A stretch of 14,257 nucleotides of DNA from Thiobacillus sp. UBA6205 (GTDB lineage Bacteria; Pseudomonadota; Gammaproteobacteria; Burkholderiales; Thiobacillaceae), in assembly GCA_002421825.1 (NCBI GenBank), contig DISR01000036.1:28676-42932 (forward strand). Reading direction: 5' to 3'. The notes under the pieces are model-generated. The model had not been told where the DNA came from and made no database searches. It saw only the letters and a list, made by a program, of their open reading frames with translations. How positions within the stretch are numbered: the stretch's first letter is position 1; the number at the start of each line of letters is the position of its first letter. Position numbers and translations under genes: made by a program. Shown here piece after piece: positions 1 to 7,500 of this stretch.

Positions 1-86
1 TGATGCGGGTTTACCGCACGCGCGAATTCGAAGAGCAGGAGACAAACCAGGCCTTCGGCTCGGTCGCCCTGAGCGTCGAGTTCTAG
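1..86 (+). CDS. C-terminal tail of a probable outer-membrane beta-barrel protein (partial)
   Basis: Only the last 27 codons are in the window (reading from base 3, TAG stop at 84-86). The tail ends in SVALSVEF. Alternating hydrophobic residues ending in a terminal phenylalanine form the C-terminal strand signature of Gram-negative outer-membrane barrels, recognised by the BAM complex. I cannot name the family from so short a piece. An ATG at 3-5 is in frame but is most likely internal. The gene lies 46 bp upstream of the cytochrome gene on the same strand, so the two may be co-transcribed. The T-rich stretch after it (about 101-107) follows only a 3-bp hairpin, so I see no convincing terminator between them. 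Confidence 0.5.
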   Translation, partial: MRVYRTREFEEQETNQAFGSVALSVEF

Positions 87-132
87 CCCGGAAAGCCGTT
101 CTTTTTTAGTGAAACACGACCAAGGAGTTTTC

Positions 133-594
133 ATGCAACACAAGCCTTCATTCGGAAAAATCGCCGTCGCGGCGCTTGGCCTGGCCGTGGCATCGGTCGG
201 CCCGCAGGCCCGGGCGGACGGGAATGCCGCGGCGGAGCCGATGGAGCTGCGCCGGATCATGCAGGAACTCGGCAAGGACATGCAGGCGGTGACCGACGGC
301 ATTTCCCGCGAGGACTGGGAACGGGTGGCCAGGACCGCGCCGAAGATCGCCGAACATCGGCAACCACCCTTTGCCGAGAAGATGCGCATCCTCGCCTTCG
401 CCGGCGGCAATGCCGGCAGGTTCAGGCGATTCGACGGACAGACCCACCAGGCGGCCAAAGCCATGGAGCAGGCTGCCAGGCGTGGCGACGGCCAGGCGGT
501 GATCGCTTCCTTCGCGACCCTGCAAAACAGCTGCCTGGCTTGTCATCAGGACTTTCGCAAACCGTTCGTGGAGCATTTCTATGGCCAACCCTAG
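133..594 (+). CDS. Periplasmic class II cytochrome c (c'/c556-like)
   Basis: This is a 153-residue secreted haem protein. Residues 1-28 form a Sec signal peptide with a hydrophobic core, ending QARA before D29. The mature part looks all-helical, and the single haem motif CLACH (C134, C137, H138) sits close to the C-terminus, followed by QDFRK. A haem site at the end of a four-helix bundle is the hallmark of class II cytochromes (c', c556, c554). Methionines M43 and M50 lie in the first helix, where c556-type proteins carry the sixth ligand, so a low-spin electron carrier is possible. I chose the ATG at 133 because AAGGAG at 122-127 lies 5 bp upstream. A GTG at 109 would add eight residues and lacks such a site. 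The stop overlaps the start of the downstream outer-membrane factor, which suggests translational coupling. The redox partner is unknown. Confidence 0.86.
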   Translation: MQHKPSFGKIAVAALGLAVASVGPQARADGNAAAEPMELRRIMQELGKDMQAVTDGISREDWERVARTAPKIAEHRQPPFAEKMRILAFAGGNAGRFRRFDGQTHQAAKAMEQAARRGDGQAVIASFATLQNSCLACHQDFRKPFVEHFYGQP

Positions 595-2101
595 GATGAA
601 ATACGGTGCAGGCGCCGATCGCATGGAAACCGGCCGGCCCCATCTCCGGAAATCCGCGCTGTTGATCCTGATCGCGGGGCTCGCCGGCTGCGCCGCGGGA
701 CCGGACTTCAAGCGTCCGGCCGCGCCCGAGGTGGGGGACTACACGGCCACACCGGTTTTCGCGCAGACCGAATCCGCCACTGCGAGGCTGGGCGAGTCCC
801 AGCGCCTTGTCGCCGGCATGGAGGTTGATGCCCAGTGGTGGCGCAGCCTGAAATCGCCCAAGCTGGACGCGCTGATCGAGTCGGCGCTCACGGCCAGCCC
901 CTCGCTGGCTGCCGCCCGCGCCACGCTGCGCCAGGCGCAGGAACTCCATGCCGCGCAGGCCGGATCGACGCGCTATCCCCAGGTCGACGCGGGCCTGGGT
1001 GCCCAACGCCAGCGCACGAGCCCAAGCGCCCAGGGCCAGGAGGGCGATGCGCAGATATTCAGCCTGTACAACGCCAGTGTCGGCGTGCGTTACAACCTTG
1101 ATCTCGCCGGCGGCAACCGCCGCGCGCTGGAGGCGCTGGCTGCCCGTACGGACTTCCGGCGCCACGAAGTGGAGGCCGCGCGCCTGACCCTGGCGGGCAA
1201 TATCGCCACCGCCGCCATCACGCGGGCGAGGCTTGCTGCCCAGGTCGAGGCCACGGCCGCCATTCTGCAGGCCTGGGAGGAACAGGTGCGGATCGCCCGC
1301 GAGCGCGTGCGTCTCGGCCAGGCTGCGGCGGATGAGGTGCTGGCGCTGCAAATCCCGGCCGAGCAGGCACGCGCCGAACTGCCCGCGCTGCGCAAGCAAA
1401 TGCAGCAGACCGAACACCTGCTCGCCGTGCTGGCCGGTCGCGCACCGGCGGCGGGCGGCATTCCCGAGTTCCGCCTTGCGGATTTCACGCTGCCTGCCGA
1501 ACTTCCCCTGGTGGTGCCCTCCGAACTGGTGCGCCGCCGCCCGGACATCCGGGCGTCCGAAGCCCTGCTGCATGCGGCCAATGCCGAGTACGGCGTAGCC
1601 GTGGCCAAGCTCTATCCCCAACTCAACCTGAGCGCCAGCCTCGGCAGCCAGGCCCTCACCACCGGCGCCCTGTTCGGCGGCGGTTCGGCAGTGTGGAGTC
1701 TGGTCGGGCAGCTTACCCAGCCGTTGTTCAATCCGGGGCTGCCCGCCGAAAAGCGCGCCGCGCTCGCCGCCTTCGACGCCGCGGCCGCCAACTACCAGGG
1801 CGTCGTGCTGGAGGCCCTGCGCGACGTGGCCGATGCGCTGCGCGCGATCGAGAACGATGCCCAGGCGCTGGCGGCGCTGGCGGTCGCCGAAGAAGCCGCA
1901 TGGGGTTCCTTGCAGTCCGTCGAGCGGCAATACCAGTTGGGCGCGGCCAGCTATGTGCAACTCCTCATTGCCCAGCAGCAAGCGCAGCAGACCCGGCTTG
2001 GCCTGGCCGCGGCTCAAGCGCAGCGACTGACCGACAGCGTGGCCCTGTACCAGGCGGCAGGCATCGGATCAAGTGGCGAACAGGAAATCTCCCTGCGCTG
2101 A
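581..2101 (+). CDS. RND efflux outer-membrane lipoprotein, NodT/OprM-like
   Basis: This is an outer-membrane channel of the TolC superfamily (two OEP repeats) that would connect an RND or similar pump to the exterior. The N-terminus has a hydrophobic segment ending in the lipobox LAGC (C37 counted from the 581 start), followed by AAGPDFKRP, which is typical of NodT-family lipoproteins. The RRRPDIRASE motif near residue 315, followed by AKLYPQLNLSASLG, is the conserved core of the second repeat. Length (506 aa, or 492 from a later start) fits the family. Start choice is uncertain. The ATG at 581 has a GGAG 7 bp upstream and overlaps the cytochrome by 14 bp; ATGs at 596 and 623 also keep the signal peptide. 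No inner-membrane pump or adaptor for this channel is in the window, so its partner may lie upstream or it may serve several pumps. It is separate from the efflux operon at 4029-10571, which has its own outer-membrane factor. Confidence 0.88.
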   Translation: MANPRMKYGAGADRMETGRPHLRKSALLILIAGLAGCAAGPDFKRPAAPEVGDYTATPVFAQTESATARLGESQRLVAGMEVDAQWWRSLKSPKLDALIESALTASPSLAAARATLRQAQELHAAQAGSTRYPQVDAGLGAQRQRTSPSAQGQEGDAQIFSLYNASVGVRYNLDLAGGNRRALEALAARTDFRRHEVEAARLTLAGNIATAAITRARLAAQVEATAAILQAWEEQVRIARERVRLGQAAADEVLALQIPAEQARAELPALRKQMQQTEHLLAVLAGRAPAAGGIPEFRLADFTLPAELPLVVPSELVRRRPDIRASEALLHAANAEYGVAVAKLYPQLNLSASLGSQALTTGALFGGGSAVWSLVGQLTQPLFNPGLPAEKRAALAAFDAAAANYQGVVLEALRDVADALRAIENDAQALAALAVAEEAAWGSLQSVERQYQLGAASYVQLLIAQQQAQQTRLGLAAAQAQRLTDSVALYQAAGIGSSGEQEISLR

Positions 2102-2126
2102 AATGCTGCGGCACCCCTGCCTGATT

Positions 2127-2146
2127 CGTCCGCCGCGCAACGGACG
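2127..2146. other. Hairpin between convergent genes
   Basis: Arms CGTCCG (2127-2132) and CGGACG (2141-2146) with an 8-base loop lie 25 bp after the outer-membrane factor stop. There is no T-run on either side. It could help end transcription of the convergent genes, but the sequence does not prove it. Confidence 0.3.
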
Positions 2147-2189
2147 GCAAGGCGGGTGAGATGAACGGCGCGCACCCTGCCTGCGGCGC

Positions 2190-2257
2190 GGCGCCCTTGT
2201 GGGTGCGGCGCCCTTGTGGGAGCGGCGCCCTTGTGGGAGCGGCGCCCTCGCCGCGAT
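2190..2257. repeat. Tandem 17-bp REP-like units with terminal hairpin
   Basis: The unit GGCGCCCTTGTGGGAGC occurs three times head to tail at 2190-2206 (one change, A to T), 2207-2223 and 2224-2240. A fourth partial unit follows at 2241-2248 and runs into CGCCGCGATC. The last copy forms a hairpin GCGGCG (2239-2244), loop CCCT, CGCCGC (2249-2254), preceded by TTGTGGGA. The TGTGGGAGCGGC...GCCGCGA pattern resembles bacterial REP sequences that are mobilised by RAYT transposases and cluster between convergent genes, as here. The REP assignment is inference from this resemblance. Confidence 0.6.
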
Positions 2258-2288
2258 CAACCCGCCGGCAGGCGAGCGCCCAGAGCGG

Positions 2289-2525
2289 TCAGGTTGAACT
2301 CCCGTTCGACCGTGATTGGGCGAGGTGATCCAGATCCACCAGGCTGCAACTGGTCTTGCGGCAGGCCAGGCAGTCGGGGCTGCCGGGGACGTGCTCGAAG
2401 GAGCAGGCCCTTGCCTGGAGCATGTCCCAGTCCGCCTCGGCATAGGCATGCCGGGGCAGATTGGGCGGGTAGTAGACGCAGCCCGCACAGTATTCGGCAA
2501 CCGGGTCAATGTTCTTTGCGGACAT
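2289..2525 (-). CDS. Small six-cysteine protein, likely metal- or sulfur-binding
   Basis: This is a 78-residue cytoplasmic-looking protein with no signal peptide. Cysteines are at 13, 16, 41, 52, 55 and 60, including two CxxC pairs (CAGC and CLAC), plus H26 and H45. That pattern suits binding of zinc or an Fe-S cluster, or a disulfide/persulfide relay. I do not recognise a named family. The ATG at 2523-2525 is preceded by a GGAG about 10 bp upstream and lies inside the end of the tusA-like gene, giving a 20-bp overlap in another frame; this suggests co-translation. It is the last gene of the tetR-dsrE-tusA cluster, so a role in sulfur transfer or sensing is inferred from context. Longer readings of this frame cross the whole tusA-like gene antiphase and are not credible. 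Confidence 0.68.
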   Translation of the reverse strand: MSAKNIDPVAEYCAGCVYYPPNLPRHAYAEADWDMLQARACSFEHVPGSPDCLACRKTSCSLVDLDHLAQSRSNGSST

Positions 2526-2745
2526 AGAAGCGGATCTCCGTGCCATCTTCCTCGATGCCGAGCAAGGTATTGCCGGTGCGCTCGCACCACGAAGGGATGT
2601 CGCTGCGCGTGCCGACGTCGGTGGCGATGATCTCCAGCACCTGGCCCGCGGCCAGCATGCGCATGGCCTTGTTGGTTTCGACGATGGGCATGGGGCAACA
2701 CTTGCCGATGGCATCGAGGGTGAAGTGGGGTTGCGGTTTGCTCAT
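2506..2745 (-). CDS. TusA-family sulfur carrier protein
   Basis: This is a 79-residue TusA/SirA/YedF-family protein. The family fold is a small two-layer sandwich that carries sulfur as a persulfide on the Cys of a CPxP motif. Here the motif is CPMP at residues 17-20, with a second Cys just before it (C16). A further WC pair (W53-C54) lies in IPSWCERTGN, matching the conserved IPxWxxxTG stretch of the family. Length is typical. The ATG at 2743-2745 has AAGGAG just upstream (on the minus strand), 11 bp after the DsrE-like stop, so the two genes are co-transcribed. Partnering with the DsrE-like protein is likely, because TusA and DsrE-type proteins exchange sulfur in tRNA thiolation and in sulfur oxidation. 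No thiolation or dissimilatory sulfite reductase genes are in view, so the exact pathway is open. Confidence 0.9.
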   Translation of the reverse strand: MSKPQPHFTLDAIGKCCPMPIVETNKAMRMLAAGQVLEIIATDVGTRSDIPSWCERTGNTLLGIEEDGTEIRFYVRKEH

Positions 2746-2756
2746 GGCGAACTCCT

Positions 2757-3173
2757 TCAGAAATACTGGCAAAGATCGGCCTTGGCGGCCTTTTCGTGCA
2801 GGAACCAGGAGGCGCCTACAATGCCTTCGGCCTGGGGGATGAGGTTGGTCTCGTTGACGTCGAAAATGGCGCCGGCGAGGCTGCAACCGTACAGGCTCAC
2901 GCAGCCCGTTTCCTTCAGCGCCACCAGGATGTCGTGGATGCCGGCGGGCAGCCCCGCCCTGGCGACCTGCTCGCGCACATAGGCGTCCTCGTCGGCGTGG
3001 CGGCCGTCGATCTTGAGCTCGGCCGCCCCCTTCTCGGTCAAGGCGCGCACGGCCCAGTTGACGAACAGCATGTCCACCTGCGTGCCTTCGGCTGCCGCGA
3101 GATAGGCGAAAGCCAGGGGAGTAAGAATCTTGTCGTAGGCGTCATCGCGCACGACGATGGCAAGGCTTTTCAT
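2757..3173 (-). CDS. DsrE/DsrF-like family sulfur-transfer protein
   Basis: This is a 138-residue protein with the DsrE-like Rossmann-type pattern: the N-terminal strand KSLAIVVRDD, a helix, the strand VDMLFVNWAV, and a Cys-containing segment TGCVSLYGCSL (C91, C97). C135 lies near the C-terminus. Conserved cysteines in DsrE-family proteins accept sulfane sulfur from TusA-like donors; which one acts here cannot be told by eye. Start choice: ATG at 3171-3173, with AGGAGG 5 bp upstream. The GTG at 3174-3176 would leave only 2 bp and is rejected. The gene is followed by tusA at 11 bp. Upstream are a TetR-type palindrome and, before it, the terminator of the tetR gene, so it probably heads its own regulated transcript. 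I see no clean -35/-10 pair for it. Confidence 0.85.
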   Translation of the reverse strand: MKSLAIVVRDDAYDKILTPLAFAYLAAAEGTQVDMLFVNWAVRALTEKGAAELKIDGRHADEDAYVREQVARAGLPAGIHDILVALKETGCVSLYGCSLAGAIFDVNETNLIPQAEGIVGASWFLHEKAAKADLCQYF

Positions 3174-3185
3174 CACAACCTCCTT

Positions 3186-3205
3186 TAGAACGAACGCTCG
3201 TTCTA
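3186..3205. promoter_or_regulatory. Palindromic operator-like site upstream of dsrE
   Basis: TAGAACGAACGCTCGTTCTA is a 20-bp inverted repeat with perfect 8-bp arms (TAGAACGA/TCGTTCTA) around ACGC. It lies 12 bp before the DsrE-like start, overlapping the leader just before the ribosome binding site, and just downstream of the tetR terminator. Size, symmetry and position are typical of a TetR-family operator, so the adjacent TetR protein is the natural candidate. Binding itself is inference. Confidence 0.7.
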
Positions 3206-3213
3206 TTTGAGTG

Positions 3214-3247
3214 AAAAAAACGGCAGCGGCTCAGGCGGCCGCCACCG
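3214..3247 (-). terminator. Intrinsic terminator at the end of tetR
   Basis: Read on the minus strand, a 10-bp stem (CGGTGGCGGC with GCCGCTGCCG, two G-T wobbles) encloses a 7-base loop that contains the tetR stop codon. Seven T residues follow directly. This is a textbook Rho-independent terminator. It separates tetR from the dsrE-tusA genes even though all run the same way, and implies a second promoter or regulated readthrough. Confidence 0.85.
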
Positions 3248-3818
3248 ACTTCCACGCGCACGCCCAGACTTCTTCCAGATAGTCCGGCAAGGGACGCTCC
3301 AGAAGGCCGTCCAGGCGTGCGGTGATCATGCGGATGGGGCCGCCGAACAGGCAGGTCGAGGCCACCATCACGTCCATTTCGCGGATTTCCCCCCGCGCCA
3401 TGCCTTCCGCCACCAGCGCGCGCATCATGGCGAAAGGCCGGGAGGAGCAGACGGGCGCGGCGTCCGGCATGAATTCGCGGTGCTTGGCGTAGAGCATGAA
3501 TTCCATGGCGCGGGGTTCGGACTCGGTCAATTCGAAAAGACGGACAACGAGTGCCCTTGCCTGGTCATGGGCGCCGGCATGGCGGCGGCAAATTTCGCCG
3601 ACCAGCCCTTCCATGCGGTTGTTGAGCGCCTCATACAGGGCGGTAGCCACGCCTACCTTGTCACCGAAGTGGTGGTAGATCGAGCCGATGCTGACGCCGG
3701 CGGCACGGCCGATGTCGTGCACGGACGTGTTGAAATACCCGCGCTCGGTGAACAGGCTGAGCGCGGTGTCGAGCACGAGGAAACGCGTATCGGGGCGGGG
3801 GGAAAGAACGCTGTTCAT
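3231..3818 (-). CDS. TetR/AcrR-family transcriptional repressor
   Basis: This is a 195-residue regulator. Residues about 12-58 match the TetR DNA-binding domain: LDTALSLFTERGYFNTSVHDI, then the recognition helix region GVSIGSIYHHFGDKVGVATAL (the GSIYHHFGDK core is diagnostic). The C-terminal part is the variable ligand-binding and dimerisation domain and gives no ligand by eye. The ATG at 3816-3818 has only a weak upstream GAG. The promoter and a palindrome overlapping its -10 lie immediately upstream, consistent with autorepression. The downstream genes are dsrE- and tusA-like, so the inducer could be a sulfur compound, persulfide or an organic substrate; this is inference. The C-terminal domain has one cysteine in VCSSRP and one in STCLFGG, which would allow thiol sensing, as well as one in the N-terminal half (ICRRH). 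Confidence 0.9.
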   Translation of the reverse strand: MNSVLSPRPDTRFLVLDTALSLFTERGYFNTSVHDIGRAAGVSIGSIYHHFGDKVGVATALYEALNNRMEGLVGEICRRHAGAHDQARALVVRLFELTESEPRAMEFMLYAKHREFMPDAAPVCSSRPFAMMRALVAEGMARGEIREMDVMVASTCLFGGPIRMITARLDGLLERPLPDYLEEVWACAWKSVAAA

Positions 3819-3827
3819 GGCGGGCTC

Positions 3828-3847
3828 ATTAGAATAATGGTTCTAAT
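3828..3847. promoter_or_regulatory. Palindrome over the tetR promoter
   Basis: ATTAGAA (3828-3834) and TTCTAAT (3841-3847) form perfect 7-bp arms around TAATGG. The site covers the downstream part of the predicted -10 box and the expected transcription start of tetR, the usual place for an autoregulatory operator. Its half-site (TTAGAA) resembles that of the 3186-3205 palindrome, but the spacing between shared AGAA/TTCT halves is shorter by 4 bp. Confidence 0.6.
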
Positions 3848-3873
3848 TTAGGTCGCACAATCGGACCTGTCAA
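3845..3873 (-). promoter_or_regulatory. Sigma-70 promoter of tetR
   Basis: On the minus strand TTGACA (3868-3873, perfect -35) is followed after exactly 17 bp by TAAATT (3845-3850, four of six -10 matches). The start codon of tetR lies 26 bp beyond the -10. The box is overlapped by the 3828-3847 palindrome. The rest of the gap to the efflux operon (3874-4028) shows only a GC hairpin without a T-run. Confidence 0.7.
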
Positions 3874-4028
3874 GTCAATTGTGCATTGGCCGGTTCTGCC
3901 GGCCCGCCAGGAGGCCAGGCGCGTTGCCGAGAGGAATTGAAGACCGCTCCCGGACGCGCGACCGCCTGTGCCGGCGTCTGCGCGGGACGGGGTTGGCCAT
4001 GCCGCTCGTGCCCGGCGGCGTGGGCGGC

Positions 4029-4505
4029 TCAGTGCGAATGTGCGCTATGTCCGTCGGCCACGGCCGGCCTCGCCAGCGGCGTGAAGCGTGCCTGCTCGGG
4101 GGATTTGTCCGGCAGGGTGATCGAAACGATGGCCTTCATGTCGGGCGTCGAGGCATAGATGCCCGAACCCTTCAGCCGGTTGTCGCCATCCGGCGCCAGG
4201 TTCACCGCAGCCTTGGTTTTGCCGGCGAGAATGGTGACCGTGCCCTTGGCGCCCGCCGTCGATACCTTGGTTCCCGCGTGGTCGGTGACAAAGACGATCA
4301 CCGGATTGTTCTTCGCCTCCTTGCTGTCCCTGTCCACCACCAGTTCGAAGTGGTACATGCCGGCCATGCGCAACTGGCCGCCGTTGGGGGCCTGCTGCGT
4401 GTCCAGGTATTCGTCGGTATGCGCCCTGGCGTTGATGGATGCCAGCGCGAACAGGCTGGCAACGCTTGCAGCCACTGTCGTGCTCAATATCTTGCGGAAC
4501 TTCAT
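4029..4505 (-). CDS. Small secreted metal-binding-like accessory protein of the efflux operon
   Basis: This is a 158-residue exported protein. The signal peptide (residues 1-28) ends NARA, so the mature protein would begin HTDEY with histidine first. The segment APNGGQLRMAGMYHFELVV (H52) resembles the N-terminal metal-binding region seen in some CzcB/CusB-class adaptors, here as a free-standing domain. The rest looks like beta strands. The C-terminus ends HSAHSH (H153, H156, H158), a short His tail suited to metal binding. The start has AAGGAG 6 bp upstream. It lies 35 bp after the RND pump gene on the same strand, as the last gene of the operon. I infer a periplasmic metal chaperone or buffer for the pump; no named family is certain. 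Confidence 0.75.
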   Translation of the reverse strand: MKFRKILSTTVAASVASLFALASINARAHTDEYLDTQQAPNGGQLRMAGMYHFELVVDRDSKEAKNNPVIVFVTDHAGTKVSTAGAKGTVTILAGKTKAAVNLAPDGDNRLKGSGIYASTPDMKAIVSITLPDKSPEQARFTPLARPAVADGHSAHSH

Positions 4506-4540
4506 GGGGATCTCCTTATTGCGATAGGCGGTACTGCGGG

Positions 4541-7500
4541 TCAAAAACTTTCGGCGCTGCGGTCGGCGAGAAGCCGCTTCAGCGGCTTCTCGCCCCACAG
4601 CCAGAACATCAGCGGGGTCAGCAGGGTATCGAGCAGGGTCGAGCTGACCAGGCCGCCGAAGATCACTACCGCCACCGGATGCAGCACTTCCTTGCCCGGG
4701 GCGTCGGCGGAGAGCAGCAGCGGCATCAGCGCGAAGGCGGCGACCAGTGCGGTCATCAGCACCGGGGTGAGCCGCTCCAGAGAGCCGCGCACGATCATGT
4801 GCTGGCCAAAGATTTCGCCCTCGAACGCGCACAGGTTGATGTAGTGGCTGATCTTGAGAATGCCATTGCGCGTGGCGATGCCGGTCAGCGTGATGAAGCC
4901 GACCAGCGCCGCCACCGACAGCGGCTGGCCGGAAATCCACAGGGCAATCACGCTGCCGATCAGCGCCAGCGGAATGTTGCCCATGATGATCAGGGTCAGC
5001 GCCATCGAGCGATAGCGGCTGTAGAGCACCATGAAGATCATCGTCAGGGATACCAGCGCAAGCAGGGTGATCAGCCTGGCCGCCTGCTCCTGCGCCTGGA
5101 ACTGCCCTTCGAGTGCGGTGAAATAGCCCTCGGGGAGCGGTTTGGCCGCCAGTTCGGCGCGGATGTCGGCGATCACCTTCGACATGTCGCGGCCATCGGT
5201 GTTGGCCGAGAGCACGATACGGCGACGGGAGTTTTCGCGGCTGACCTGGTTGGGCCCGTCGCTTTCCTCGACGCTGGCGATCTTGGACAGGGGAACGTAA
5301 CCGGTCGGTGTTTCGATCAGGAGATCGGCCAGTGCCTGCGGATCGCGCGCCGATTCGGGCAGGCGCACCAGCAGGTCGAAGCGCCGGCTGCCTTCGATGA
5401 TCTGGGTGATCTTCTCGCCCTCGATCATCTGTTCCAGCCCGCGCAGCAGGTTGCCGGGGGCCACGCCGTAGCGCGCCGCCTGCTCGTAATCAAGGCGAAT
5501 CTTGACCTGCGGGATCAGTACCTGCTTTTCAATCTGCAGATCGGCGACGCCGGGAATTTGCGCCAGCCGGTCGCGCAACCCGGCCGCCAGCCCGCGCAGG
5601 GTGTCGAGGTCGTCGCCGTAGATCTTCAGTGCGATCTGGGCGCGCACGCCGGACAGCAGGTGGTCGAGCCGATGCGAAATCGGCTGGCCGACGTTGGAGG
5701 CGGCCGGCAGGCTGGCAAGACGCTGCCGGATGTCGGCGATGATCTCGTCGCGGCTGCGCGCCGAGGCTTTCAGGTCGACGTCCATTTCGGTGTAGTGCAC
5801 GCCTTCCGCATGCTCATCGAGCTCGGCGCGGCCGGTACGGCGTCCGACCTGCGTGACCTCGGGCACTTGCATTACCAGTTGCTCGGCCAGGGTGCCGATG
5901 CTGTTGGATTCGGCGAGCGAGGTGCCGGGGTTGAGCAGGACATTGACCGTCAGCGTGCCTTCATTGAAAGGCGGCAGGAAGGCGCGCGGAAAGAAGGGAA
6001 CGCTCGCCGCGACGATGATGACCAGCGCCACGGCTGCGGCCAGCAGGCTGCGGGCATGGCCGAACGACCAGTGCAGCAGCCTGGCATCCCAGTGCTTGAG
6101 CCGGACCACCAGCGGGCTGTCGCCGGCGTGAAGCCGTTTCATGCGGGGCAGCAGGTAAAAGGCCATCACCGGCGTCAGCGTCACCGAAACGACCATGCTG
6201 GCGAGAATCGAAACGATGTAGGCGACGCCAAGCGGCGTGAACAGCCGGCCCTCGATGCCCGGCAACACGAACAGCGGCACGAATACCAGGACGATGATCA
6301 CGGTCGCATAGACGATGGCGGAGCGCACTTCCAGCGTGGCGGCGGCGATGACTTCCGCCACGGGACGCGGCGAATCGGTGGCCCGATTCAGCTTCAGGCG
6401 CCGCAGGACGTTCTCGACTCCCACCACCGCATCATCCACCAGTTCGCCGATGGCGATGGCCAGGCCGCCCAGCGTCATGGTGTTGATCGACAGGTCGAAG
6501 TAGCGGAACACCAGCGCCGTGGCCAGCAGCGACACCGGGATCGCCGTCAGCGAAATCAGCGTGGTGCGCGCGTTGAGCAGGAACAGGAACAGGATGACGG
6601 CCACCAGGATGGCGCCGTCGCGCAGCGCCTCCTCGACATTGTTCACCGAGCGCTCGATGAAGTCGGCCTGCTTGAACAGGAACGTCGGCGCATCGAAGCC
6701 CTTGGGCAGGCTCTTGCCGAGATCGGCCATCGCCTTTTCGACTTCGCGGGTCAGCGCCACGCTGTCGGCGGCGGGCTGTTTCTGCACCGACAGGATGACG
6801 GCCGGCTTGCCCTTGTAGCTGCCGTCGCCGCGCTTGATGGCCGGGGCAAGCCGTACTTCCGCCACCTGCCGGAGCAGAATCGGCTGACCGTTGTTGACCG
6901 CGACAACGAGATTCTGCAGGTCTTCGATCCGCGAACTGCGGCCGATCTGACGGATCAGCCATTCGCGGCCCTGGGCTTCGAGGAAGCCGCCGCTGGTATT
7001 GGCGCCGAAGTCCTTGAGAGCGGTTTCCAGGCTTTCGCGTTCGATGCCGAGCGCCTGCATTTGCGCAGGCTTGATCTCGACGCGGTACTGCCGCACTTCG
7101 CCGCCGATCGGGATGACCTGGGCGACCCCGGGAATCGTCAGCAGGCGCGGACGGACCACCCAGTCCGCATACTCGCGGACTGCCATCGGGCTGATCTTGC
7201 CGGGATCGGCCGGCAGCGCAATCAGCAGAATCTCGCCCATGATCGACGAGATCGGCCCGAGTTGCGGCACGATGCCGGGCGGCAGGGCCTCGCGCACCAG
7301 GTTCAGGCGCTCGGCGATCTGCTGGCGGTTGCGATAGATATCCGAACCCCATTCGAACTCGACATAGATGATCGACAGGCCGATCCCAGACACCGAGCGC
7401 ACGCGCGTCACGCCCGGCATGCCGTTCATGCCCGACTCGATCGGAAAGGTGACCAGTTGCTCGACTTCCTCCGGCGCCATGCCGCCGGCCTCCGTCATCA

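Noticed and set aside
87..110. Terminator after the first partial gene
   Set aside because: The T-rich run is preceded by only a 3-bp stem.
109..132. Upstream GTG start for the cytochrome
   Set aside because: The ATG at 133 has an ideal AAGGAG spacing and gives a clean signal peptide; the extra residues do not.
422..2017. A 531-codon open frame on the - strand
   Set aside because: It is antisense to the cytochrome and outer-membrane factor genes and low in complexity, with no recognisable domain.
3888..3904. GGCCGG-TTCTG-CCGGCC hairpin as the terminator of the efflux operon
   Set aside because: The stem is good, but it is 125 bp past the last stop and no T-run follows on the minus strand.
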